From Neisseria sicca (GTDB lineage Bacteria; Pseudomonadota; Gammaproteobacteria; Burkholderiales; Neisseriaceae), in assembly GCF_017753665.1 (NCBI RefSeq), contig NZ_CP072524.1:1984001-2048000 (forward strand): DNA of 64,000 nt. Reading direction: 5' to 3'. A model generated the notes under the pieces. It did no database searches. It was given only the letters and a program-made list of their open reading frames with translations, and was not told the DNA's origin. Shown one piece after another: positions 57,660 through 64,000 of the stretch. The first letter of the stretch is position 1. Each line of letters starts with the position of its first letter. Both the position numbers and the translations under genes were made by a program.

Positions 57660-58442
57660 ATGACCGATATTCTGAATAAAATCCTTGCAACCAAAGCCCT
57701 GGAAGTCGCCACACAAAAAGCTTCTGTCTCTTTGGATGAAATGAAAAAACAGGCAGATGCCGCCTTGCCCGTACGCGGTTTTTTTGACTCTATCCGTACC
57801 AAACACGAGCAAAACCGCCCTGCCGTCATTGCTGAAATTAAAAAAGCCAGCCCGAGCAAAGGGCTGATTAGACCCGATTTCCATCCTGTGCAGATTGCCC
57901 GCGCCTATGAAAATGCCGGAGCTGCGTGCTTGTCCGTCTTAACTGACGAACAATATTTCCAAGGCTCTCCCGAATATTTGAAAGCGGCACGCGCGGCAGT
58001 CGGGCTTCCCGTTTTACGAAAAGACTTCATCATTGATGAGTATCAGATTTATCAGGCGCGTGCCTGGGGTGCTGATGCCGTCTTACTGATTGCCGCCGCG
58101 CTTGAGCAAGAACAATTAGAACATTTTGAAGCAGTAGCCCATCAATTAGGCATGAACGTATTGTTGGAACTGCATGATACTTCCGAATTGGAAAAATGCC
58201 GAAATCTGACAACACCCCTATGGGGCGTAAACAACCGCAACCTGCGGACATTCGACGTATCTTTACAGCAGACTCTAGATTTACTGCCTGCACTGGCAGG
58301 TAAAACCGTCGTTACCGAAAGCGGCATCCGAAGCAAATCCGATGTCGATTTTATGCGCAGCCACGGCGTACATACCTTCCTTATCGGCGAAACTTTTATG
58401 CGCGCCGACGATATTGAAGCGGAAGTGAGGAAGCTGTTTTAA
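57660..58442 (+). CDS. trpC: Indole-3-glycerol phosphate synthase
   Basis: 260 residues, a TIM-barrel enzyme of tryptophan synthesis. AEIKKASPSKGLIRPDF (about 60-76), LSVLTDEQYFQGSPEYL, LRKDFIIDEYQIYQARAWGADAVLLI (about 115-140), WGVNNRNLRTF and VTESGI are the signature blocks. The start ATG at 57660 gives the standard MTDILNKILATK; a longer in-frame reading passes through an uptake sequence and is not supported. It is not fused to TrpF and no other trp gene is adjacent, as is usual for scattered trp genes in Neisseria. Confidence 0.97.
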   Translation: MTDILNKILATKALEVATQKASVSLDEMKKQADAALPVRGFFDSIRTKHEQNRPAVIAEIKKASPSKGLIRPDFHPVQIARAYENAGAACLSVLTDEQYFQGSPEYLKAARAAVGLPVLRKDFIIDEYQIYQARAWGADAVLLIAAALEQEQLEHFEAVAHQLGMNVLLELHDTSELEKCRNLTTPLWGVNNRNLRTFDVSLQQTLDLLPALAGKTVVTESGIRSKSDVDFMRSHGVHTFLIGETFMRADDIEAEVRKLF

Positions 58443-58465
58443 GGTTTCATATTGCGGAATCATGT

Positions 58466-58512
58466 AAAAGGTCGTCTGAAAACAGATTTTGGTTTTCAGA
58501 CGACCTTTCTTT
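58466..58512. terminator. Uptake-sequence terminator after trpC
   Basis: AAAAGGTCGTCTGAAAAC and GGTTTTCAGACGACCTTTC enclose about 8 bases, 24 bp beyond the trpC stop, ending in TTTCTTTTCC. The rest of the spacer to 58696 is A/T-rich without a recognised gene. Confidence 0.8.
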
Positions 58513-58696
58513 TCCTCAAGTCTAAAAGCGGGCAAAGTTCTGATTGTATAGTCAACTTTCTTAGTTTTTGACATGGCTGACAATAGGTGCAGCATCAAAA
58601 ACAAAAGAAGTAAACTGAACTGACAAACTCAACAACATTTTGAAATAAAAAAGTTTCGTTGAGCCTTGAACCATCTACAATTACGAAAAAGCGCAA

Positions 58697-58930
58697 TCAA
58701 ATAATAAAAAACAGCGCGATTAACAGCAGTTGAATACATAATTTAAACAATGCAGTACGACTAACAAAGTAGATGGGTAAAGTGCCGAAAATAACCATCA
58801 GGAAGATAATCAGCCATGGTTGCCATCTGTTAAGATGGGTAGCTTCAGCAAAGCATGTATGAATATGAAATACCACAATGGCAACAACGAGTAATACAGG
58901 TGCAATTTCAGTTATAGTAATATCAGGCAT
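58697..58930 (-). CDS. Small hydrophobic protein, unknown
   Basis: 77 residues with three hydrophobic stretches (VLLVVAIVVFHIHTCF, WLIIFLMVIFGTLPIYF, and LCIQLLLIALFFII). I do not recognise the family. The layout resembles small membrane proteins with short loops; only a weak GGGACA lies upstream of the ATG. It sits downstream of the valS hairpin and would need its own promoter. The DNA is A/T-rich compared with its neighbours. Confidence 0.45.
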   Translation of the reverse strand: MPDITITEIAPVLLVVAIVVFHIHTCFAEATHLNRWQPWLIIFLMVIFGTLPIYFVSRTALFKLCIQLLLIALFFII

Positions 58931-58952
58931 AGTTCTATTGTCCCATTGATTA

Positions 58953-58987
58953 AGACCGTCTGAAATTTAAGTTTCAAACGGTCTTTT
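58953..58987. terminator. Hairpin after valS
   Basis: AAGACCGTCTGAAATTT and TTTCAAACGGTCTTTT form a stem built from off-dialect uptake sequences (GACCGTCTGAA). It lies 16 bp beyond the valS stop. Confidence 0.8.
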
Positions 58988-59003
58988 CTTATTCACCCAA
59001 CAA

Positions 59004-61832
59004 TCAGTCTTTCAACTTCGCTAACTGATTTTGCACTTTCGCCATTTTGTCTTCCAACTCCGCCAAATCGGCTTTGTCTTTTTCCACCAGATGCGCGGGG
59101 GCTTTTTCGGTGTAGCCGGGTTTGGAGAGTTTGGCGTTGAGTTTATCCAAGGCTTTTTGCAGCTTCTCGGCTTCTTTGCTCAAACGGGCGGTTTCGGCGG
59201 CTTTGTCGATTTCGATTTTCAGCATCAGGCGCGCGCCGTTGCAGACGGCGACGGGCGCGTCTTCGCTTTCGGGCAGCCTGTCCACTGTTTTGGCTTCGGT
59301 CAGGCGCGTGAGGGCGGGCAGGTATTTCAGCAGCGCTTCAGGCACACTGCCTTCCACAAACAGCGGCGCTTTCACGTTCGGGGCAATGCCCATTTCGCCA
59401 CGCAGGTTGCGCACGGCGCCAATCAGGTCTTGCAGTTGCGCCATTTGGTCAAAAGCAGCCTGCACGATTTTTTCCGGGTCGGCTTTGGGATAGGCGGCCA
59501 GCATAATGCTGTCGGCGGTTTTGGCGTTGGCCAGCGGGGCGACGGCCTGCCACAGTTCTTCGGTGATGAACGGGATAATCGGGTGCAGCAGGCGCAATGC
59601 GGCTTCCAGCACGCGAACCAAGGTGCGGCGCGTGGTGCGCTGGGTGGTGGGGCAGCCGGTTTGGATTTGCACTTTGGCCAATTCGATATACCAGTCGCAA
59701 TAGTCGTTCCACACGAATTCGTACAGCGTTTGCGCGGCCAAGTCGAAGCGGTAGGTTTCAAATGCTTCGGCAGCGGCGGCTTCGGTTTGTTGCAGGCGGC
59801 CGATAATCCATTGGTCGGCGAAGGTGTATGCCAGCGGCTGGGTTTCGTCTTGGCCGCAGTCTTGGTTTTCGGTGTTCATCAGCACAAAATTGGTGGCGTT
59901 CCAGATTTTGTTGCAGAAGTTGCGGTAGCCTTCGGCGCGTTTGAAGTCGAAGTTCACGCTGCGGCCGAGGCTGGCGTAGCTCGCCATGGTGAAGCGCAAG
60001 GCGTCCGCGCCCATGCTGGGGATGCCTTCCGGGAAGAGTTTTTTCGTGGCTTCTTCCACTTTCGGCGCGGTTTCGGGTTTGCGCAGGCCGGTCGTGCGTT
60101 TCACCAGCAGCTTGTCCAAGTCGATGCCGTCAATCAAATCGACGGGGTCGATGACGTTGCCTTCGGATTTGGACATTTTTTTGCCTTCGTGGTCGCGCAC
60201 GATGCCGTGGATGTACACGTCTTTAAACGGTACTTTGCCGGTGAAGTGGGTGGTCATCATAATCATGCGCGCCACCCAGAAGAAGATGATTTCGTAGCCG
60301 GTGACCAAAACGTTGGACGGCAGGAAGGCTTTGAGTTCGTCGGTTTCAGACGGCCAGCCGAGCGTGGAGAACGGCACGAGCGCGGAGGAGAACCATGTGT
60401 CCAATACGTCTTCTTCGCGGGTCAAGCCTGTTTTGCCGGCTTGTTTTTCGGCTTCTTCCTGATTGCGGGCAACGTAAACATTGCCTGCTTCGTCGTACCA
60501 CGCGGGGATTTGATGCCCCCACCACAGTTGGCGCGAGATACACCAGTCTTGGATGTTGTTCATCCATTGGTTGTAGGTGTTGACCCAGTTTTCAGGGATG
60601 AAGCGTACCGCGCCGCTGTCGACGGCTTTTTTAGCTTTATCGGCGAGGCTTAAACCTTTGAATTCGCTGTCAGGTTCGCCGCCGTTTGGGGTGGCGGACA
60701 TGGCGACAAACCATTGGCTGGTCAGCATCGGTTCAATTACTGAGCCGGTGCGGTCGCCTTTCGGCGTCATCAGCGTGTGCGCTTTGATTTCGACCAGCAA
60801 GCCTTGTTCCTGCAAATCGGCGACCATTTGTTTACGCGCGGCAAATCGGTCCAAGCCTGCATATTTTTCAGGCAGGGCAAAGCCTTGTTGCGCTTCGCCT
60901 TTGAAGTTGAACACTTCGGCGTTTGCCAGCACTTTGGCTTCCAAATCGAACACGTTAATCAGGCGCGTGTCGTGGCGTTTGCCGACTTCGTAGTCGTTGA
61001 AGTCGTGCGCAGGCGTGATTTTTACGCAGCCGGTACCGAAGTCTTTTTCGACGTATTCGTCGGCAATCACGGGGATGGTGCGGCCGGTCAGCGGCAGAAT
61101 TAATTCCTTGCCAATCAAATGGGTATAACGTTCGTCTTCAGGATTGACGGCAACGGCAACGTCGCCCAGCAGCGTTTCGGGACGGGTGGTCGCCACGATA
61201 ACGGCTTCGGCGGGATTGTCCGCCAGCGGATAGCGGATGTGCCACATAGAGCCTTGTTCTTCCACGCTTTCCACTTCCAAATCCGATACCGCCGTACCCA
61301 AAACCGGATCCCAGTTTACCAAGCGTTTGCCGCGATAAATCAAGCCCTGTTCATACAGGCGTACGAACACTTCGGTCACGGTTTCGGCGCGCACGTCGTC
61401 CATCGTGAAATACTCGCGCGTCCAGTCGGCAGAGCAGCCCACGCGGCGCATTTGTTGGGTAATCGTGCCGCCGGAAACTTCTTTCCATTCCCACACTTTT
61501 TCCAAGAATTTTTCACGACCCAAGTCATGACGGGACACGTTTTGCGCGGCAAGCTGGCGCTCAACCACGATTTGCGTGGCGATGCCCGCGTGGTCGGTGC
61601 CCGGAATCCAGGCGGTGTTGCAGCCTTTCATGCGGTAGTAGCGGGTCAAACCGTCCATAATGGTTTGGTTGAAGGCATGACCCATGTGCAGCGTGCCGGT
61701 TACGTTGGGTGGCGGCAGCTGGATGGAAAAAGACGGTTTGGTCAAATCCATATCGGGCTGGAAATAACCTTGGGTTTCCCAGTTTTGATAGTGTTTGGAT
61801 TCGATTTCGGCGGGATTATATTTGTCTAACAT
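59004..61832 (-). CDS. valS: Valyl-tRNA synthetase
   Basis: 942 residues, class I. PPPNVTGTLHMGHAFNQTIMD (about residues 39-59) carries the HIGH-type motif, KKMSKSEGNVIDP (about 552-564) the KMSKS motif. The editing (CP1) domain shows TTRPETLLGDVAVAVNP and the GTGCVKITPAHDFNDYEVG site. The C-terminal coiled coil (ETARLSKEAEKLQKALDKLNAKL to the end) is the tRNA-binding arm. Monocistronic between hairpins. An off-dialect uptake sequence near 60345 lies inside. Confidence 0.99.
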   Translation of the reverse strand: MLDKYNPAEIESKHYQNWETQGYFQPDMDLTKPSFSIQLPPPNVTGTLHMGHAFNQTIMDGLTRYYRMKGCNTAWIPGTDHAGIATQIVVERQLAAQNVSRHDLGREKFLEKVWEWKEVSGGTITQQMRRVGCSADWTREYFTMDDVRAETVTEVFVRLYEQGLIYRGKRLVNWDPVLGTAVSDLEVESVEEQGSMWHIRYPLADNPAEAVIVATTRPETLLGDVAVAVNPEDERYTHLIGKELILPLTGRTIPVIADEYVEKDFGTGCVKITPAHDFNDYEVGKRHDTRLINVFDLEAKVLANAEVFNFKGEAQQGFALPEKYAGLDRFAARKQMVADLQEQGLLVEIKAHTLMTPKGDRTGSVIEPMLTSQWFVAMSATPNGGEPDSEFKGLSLADKAKKAVDSGAVRFIPENWVNTYNQWMNNIQDWCISRQLWWGHQIPAWYDEAGNVYVARNQEEAEKQAGKTGLTREEDVLDTWFSSALVPFSTLGWPSETDELKAFLPSNVLVTGYEIIFFWVARMIMMTTHFTGKVPFKDVYIHGIVRDHEGKKMSKSEGNVIDPVDLIDGIDLDKLLVKRTTGLRKPETAPKVEEATKKLFPEGIPSMGADALRFTMASYASLGRSVNFDFKRAEGYRNFCNKIWNATNFVLMNTENQDCGQDETQPLAYTFADQWIIGRLQQTEAAAAEAFETYRFDLAAQTLYEFVWNDYCDWYIELAKVQIQTGCPTTQRTTRRTLVRVLEAALRLLHPIIPFITEELWQAVAPLANAKTADSIMLAAYPKADPEKIVQAAFDQMAQLQDLIGAVRNLRGEMGIAPNVKAPLFVEGSVPEALLKYLPALTRLTEAKTVDRLPESEDAPVAVCNGARLMLKIEIDKAAETARLSKEAEKLQKALDKLNAKLSKPGYTEKAPAHLVEKDKADLAELEDKMAKVQNQLAKLKD

Positions 61833-61904
61833 GGTAAAAAATGCTGTCTGTAAAAGGGTTTGCGGGCAAACGTCTGTTTAAAAAAATAATTGCGGATTAT
61901 AGCG

Positions 61905-61950
61905 CAAAAAGGTCGTCTGAAACGGAATATCGTTTCAGACGACCTTTTTG
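61905..61950. terminator. Uptake-sequence hairpin after the HTH gene
   Basis: CAAAAAGGTCGTCTGAAAC and GTTTCAGACGACCTTTTTG are perfectly complementary with an 8-base loop, and AAAAA on the left gives a T-run on the minus strand. It lies 18 bp beyond the HTH gene stop. Confidence 0.85.
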
Positions 61951-61968
61951 AAACAAATCGAAACGGGC

Positions 61969-62262
61969 TTATTTGCCTTTGTCGGATTTGGCTTCTTTTT
62001 TCAGGGAAGCGTACAACTCAGGGTCGCGGTTTTTCAGCAGGGAGGCAATCGCCAAATCGTCGCGGTTTACTTTTGCCAAGTCAACGCGTTCGATGTGCAC
62101 CAAGCGCAGCAGCTCGCGTACAGGTTTGGGCATATTGCGGCCGGATTCGTAACGTGAACCACCGGATTGGGTTACGCCGATACGGCTCCAAAAGTCCATT
62201 TGGTTCAAACCGAGTTTTTTGCGGATATCGCGGATGTTGTCAATTTTCTCAAACGACTTCAT
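61969..62262 (-). CDS. Small helix-turn-helix DNA-binding protein (XRE-like)
   Basis: 97 residues. An XRE-like HTH covers about residues 10-58 (IRDIRKKLGLNQMDFWSRIGVTQSGGSRYESGRNMPKPV). The tail is charged (RDPELYASLKKEAKSDKGK). MKSFEKIDNIRDIRKK is a typical opening for a conserved beta-proteobacterial small regulator. Targets are unknown. AGGAATTTTC precedes the ATG. The 402-bp spacer upstream (62263-62664) is strongly A/T-rich and holds no gene that I can support. Confidence 0.85.
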   Translation of the reverse strand: MKSFEKIDNIRDIRKKLGLNQMDFWSRIGVTQSGGSRYESGRNMPKPVRELLRLVHIERVDLAKVNRDDLAIASLLKNRDPELYASLKKEAKSDKGK

Positions 62263-62664
62263 GAAAATTCCTTTTTCTTCTGTATTGTTTGTTGATAAGC
62301 AAGAATCTGCTTCTCAGCATCGGGATGCGGAAGCTTTCAACACAGACCAATCGTTACACGAATGACAATCGGCTGCGCGATAGAAAACTATCTATACTGA
62401 ATGTTTAGACAGTATATTCGAAAGAAGTTTTGTCAGATTCTTGATAATTTGCAAAAATATTTCCAAGTCAAATAATTTCAACACATTTTCTTTATAAATC
62501 AGAAATATATATTTTAAGCATTAGTAATATTTTACAAAAATAAACAATCCAAACAGGAATATTGCACCCGTAATTATCAATTTATCATAATATTTTGCAC
62601 AAAAAATACGCAATAGAACCATATTCCAATGCGTATTTTTAGCTATTCGGTCCCAAAACGCTGC

Positions 62665-63159
62665 CTAGCGTTTTCTCGGATAAAAGGTAATCGGCTGGAC
62701 GATGGCGCGTGTCAGCTGTTTCGGCAAGGTCATCATTGCAATCATCCACACGCCCACCGTGTAACACAATATCCCGCCGTTACGCATCCCTCCCAATGCG
62801 GTACTGCCTAAAACTGCCTCCAACATCAAGCAAACGGCGGCAGCCGCACAAGCTGCCATGCCGGCGAGAAACAGCGCATGGCGGGTATACCTGCGCAACA
62901 TTTTTTTCAAAGCCGCTTTGACCAAAACGGCAGCAATCAGGAGGTTGAAAAAGAAAAACATGCCTGCAACCAGCCATACCGCCGAATCGTTCCATCCTTT
63001 CGCCACGGACCATCTGCCATCCTGCCGGCTAAACAGCAATCCGCCGCCGCCCGCTATCATGACGAACACATCATGAATCAATAACGCCAGCGGCAATGCG
63101 GCAAAAATCAATGCCGTCAACAAAGGCCGATAAGGTTTTTCCTGTTCGAGATACATCAT
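62665..63159 (-). CDS. Four-helix inner-membrane protein, unknown
   Basis: 164 residues with four hydrophobic segments (about residues 13-38, 60-82, 98-122 and 131-150). I do not recognise the family. The start is taken as the first of two adjacent ATGs (63157-63159) because GGAA lies just upstream; an earlier in-frame ATG at 63231 would overlap the neighbouring zupT-like gene. A TATAAT (minus strand, 63187-63192) lies about 28 bp upstream of the start but lacks a good -35. It lies 68 bp downstream of the zupT-like gene on the same strand and may be cotranscribed with it. Confidence 0.6.
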   Translation of the reverse strand: MMYLEQEKPYRPLLTALIFAALPLALLIHDVFVMIAGGGGLLFSRQDGRWSVAKGWNDSAVWLVAGMFFFFNLLIAAVLVKAALKKMLRRYTRHALFLAGMAACAAAAVCLMLEAVLGSTALGGMRNGGILCYTVGVWMIAMMTLPKQLTRAIVQPITFYPRKR

Positions 63160-63227
63160 GCCGTTCCAAAATCGAAAACAACGGCAATTATAGAACAATC
63201 GCTTCAAAGCATCAGCCTGAAGCGGAA

Positions 63228-64000
63228 TCAAAAATGAAACAACACCAAACTCAAGGCAATCACTGCCATGCCGGACGTCAAGCCGTAAACGGTTTCGTGT
63301 CCGTCGGAATAACGCTTGGCAGCGGGCAGCAATTCGTCCAACGCGAGAAACACCATCACACCCGCAATCACACCGAACACTGCGCCGAACACGAAAGGTG
63401 ATAAAAACGGCTTGAGCATGGTGTAGCCCAAAACCGCGCCCAAAGGTTCCGCAAGTCCTGAAGCGAGGCAGGCGAGGACGGTTTTTTTGCGGTTGCGGGT
63501 GGCGAAATAGACGGGCGCGGCAATGGAAATACCTTCGGGAATATTGTGTATCGCAATCGCGAGCGCCAGCGGCATTCCGACGGCGGGATTTTCCAGCGTG
63601 GCGAAAAACGTTGCCAAACCTTCAGGAAAGTTGTGTGCGGTAATGGCAAACGCCGCCATCATGCCGACGCGGGCGATGTGGCGGCGTTTGTTTTCCTGAA
63701 AGGCGGGATCGTGCGGGTCGAGCGTTTCGTGCGGGTTCGGCACGATGCGGTCAATCAGTGCAATCGCCCCCATGCCCGCCAAAAAAGCCAGCGTCGCGGC
63801 GGCAAAGGCTTTGTCTTTGTCGTAAACCTCCACAAAGGCTTCGTTGGATTTGTTGAAAATCTCTGTCAGCGACACATACACCATCGCCCCGCCCGCAAAC
63901 GCCAACCCGAACGACAATACGCGCGGGTTGGGTGTTTTGGAAAACATCACCAACCCGCTGCCCAATACGGTGAACAATCCGGCGGCGAGGGTGATGCCGA
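63228..64000 (-). CDS. zupT: ZIP-family metal transporter (ZupT-like), start beyond right edge
   Basis: At least 257 residues are inside the window; the frame is open to the right edge (GITLAAGLFTVLGSG at the visible start), so a few N-terminal residues are missing. ZupT imports zinc and other divalent metals. The metal-site helices AHNFPEGLATFFATLENP and AIHNIPEGISIAAPVYFATRN (about 130 and 165 residues in) are the ZIP signature, and LALDELLPAAKRYSDGHE follows near the end. Eight transmembrane helices are expected. An insertion with RIVPNPHETLDPHDP replaces the cytoplasmic loop. Substrate is inferred from the family. Confidence 0.93.
   Translation of the reverse strand, partial: GITLAAGLFTVLGSGLVMFSKTPNPRVLSFGLAFAGGAMVYVSLTEIFNKSNEAFVEVYDKDKAFAAATLAFLAGMGAIALIDRIVPNPHETLDPHDPAFQENKRRHIARVGMMAAFAITAHNFPEGLATFFATLENPAVGMPLALAIAIHNIPEGISIAAPVYFATRNRKKTVLACLASGLAEPLGAVLGYTMLKPFLSPFVFGAVFGVIAGVMVFLALDELLPAAKRYSDGHETVYGLTSGMAVIALSLVLFHF

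Noticed and set aside
59031..60653. Long open frame (540 codons) on the plus strand opposite valS
   Set aside because: It mirrors the codon structure of valS, which has unambiguous synthetase motifs; the antisense protein is composed of low-complexity Phe/Gly/Val runs and has no ribosome site.
62263..62664. Possible small RNA or gene in the A/T-rich spacer upstream of the HTH gene
   Set aside because: I saw no terminator, promoter pair or conserved structure; the sequence is simply A/T-rich.

Overview
The window is a chromosomal segment of a Neisseria species, most likely of the N. mucosa / N. sicca / N. macacae group. The protein-coding content is typical neisserial core genome. DNA uptake sequences occur throughout, and the dominant dialect is AGGTCGTCTGAA, the form known from the mucosa group, rather than the meningococcal ATGCCGTCTGAA. 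Correia repeat-enclosed elements (CREE), dRS3/NIME repeats and IS5-family elements with GAGACCTTTGCAAAA ends are further neisserial hallmarks. Species assignment is an inference from the uptake-sequence dialect.

Layout. 1-6041 (minus strand): rnhB (cut by the edge), lpxB and a complete Mla phospholipid-transport operon mlaFEDCBA. 6339-7015: a CREE and a Tat-exported cysteine-rich copper-storage protein. 7304-19950 (minus strand): the distal division and cell-wall (dcw) cluster murD-ftsW-murG-murC-ddl-ftsQ-ftsA-ftsZ. It carries two intruders: an LCM-type methyltransferase between murG and murC, and a wrecked amidase gene split by an IS5-type element between murD and ftsW. 19994-25979: a Sel1-repeat protein, a truncated haemoglobin, lrgAB, argJ and a repeat-rich spacer, ending at the stop-side of the tsaB-rimI-holD-like operon (to 27090). 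27282-33829: gluQ, an AlgR-type regulator, another repeat-rich spacer, fba, a thioesterase-xerC-sdaA run. 34048-38972: gyrB, an RpiB-like isomerase and a major porin with a clear promoter. 39411-40628: an intact copy of the same IS. 40897-47306: truA, fimV/tspA, then yciB-yciI-bolA-parvulin-dtd. 47324-47505: a 182-bp non-autonomous element with the IS ends. 47632-53343: aat, fur, bamE-dapB, and minCDE-oxyR. 53568-64000: lysS, aldA, tRNA-Lys, a repetitive lipoprotein, trpC, valS, an HTH protein, a membrane protein and a zupT-like transporter cut by the right edge.

How it works together. Most of the window serves the envelope: LpxB (lipid A), Mla (outer-membrane lipid asymmetry), dcw genes (peptidoglycan and divisome), MinCDE (septum placement), BamE (outer-membrane protein assembly), porin, FimV. 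The rest is information processing (gyrB, lysS, valS, gluQ, tsaB, rimI, truA, dtd, aat, xerC, a candidate clamp-loader psi subunit) and regulation (Fur, OxyR, AlgR-type). Paired uptake sequences in inverted orientation sit after many genes, where they double as hairpin terminators, including inside the dcw cluster. In ftsQ such a hairpin is part of the reading frame.

I found no CRISPR array, prophage or toxin-antitoxin module, and no system that I would call wholly undescribed. The most informative observations are the IS family with 5-bp target duplications, including one insertion whose removal restores an amidase reading frame; a 182-bp element with the same ends; a HolD-like protein next to rimI; a FtsQ tail encoded by an uptake-sequence hairpin; and an RpiB-family protein lacking the usual active-site histidines.
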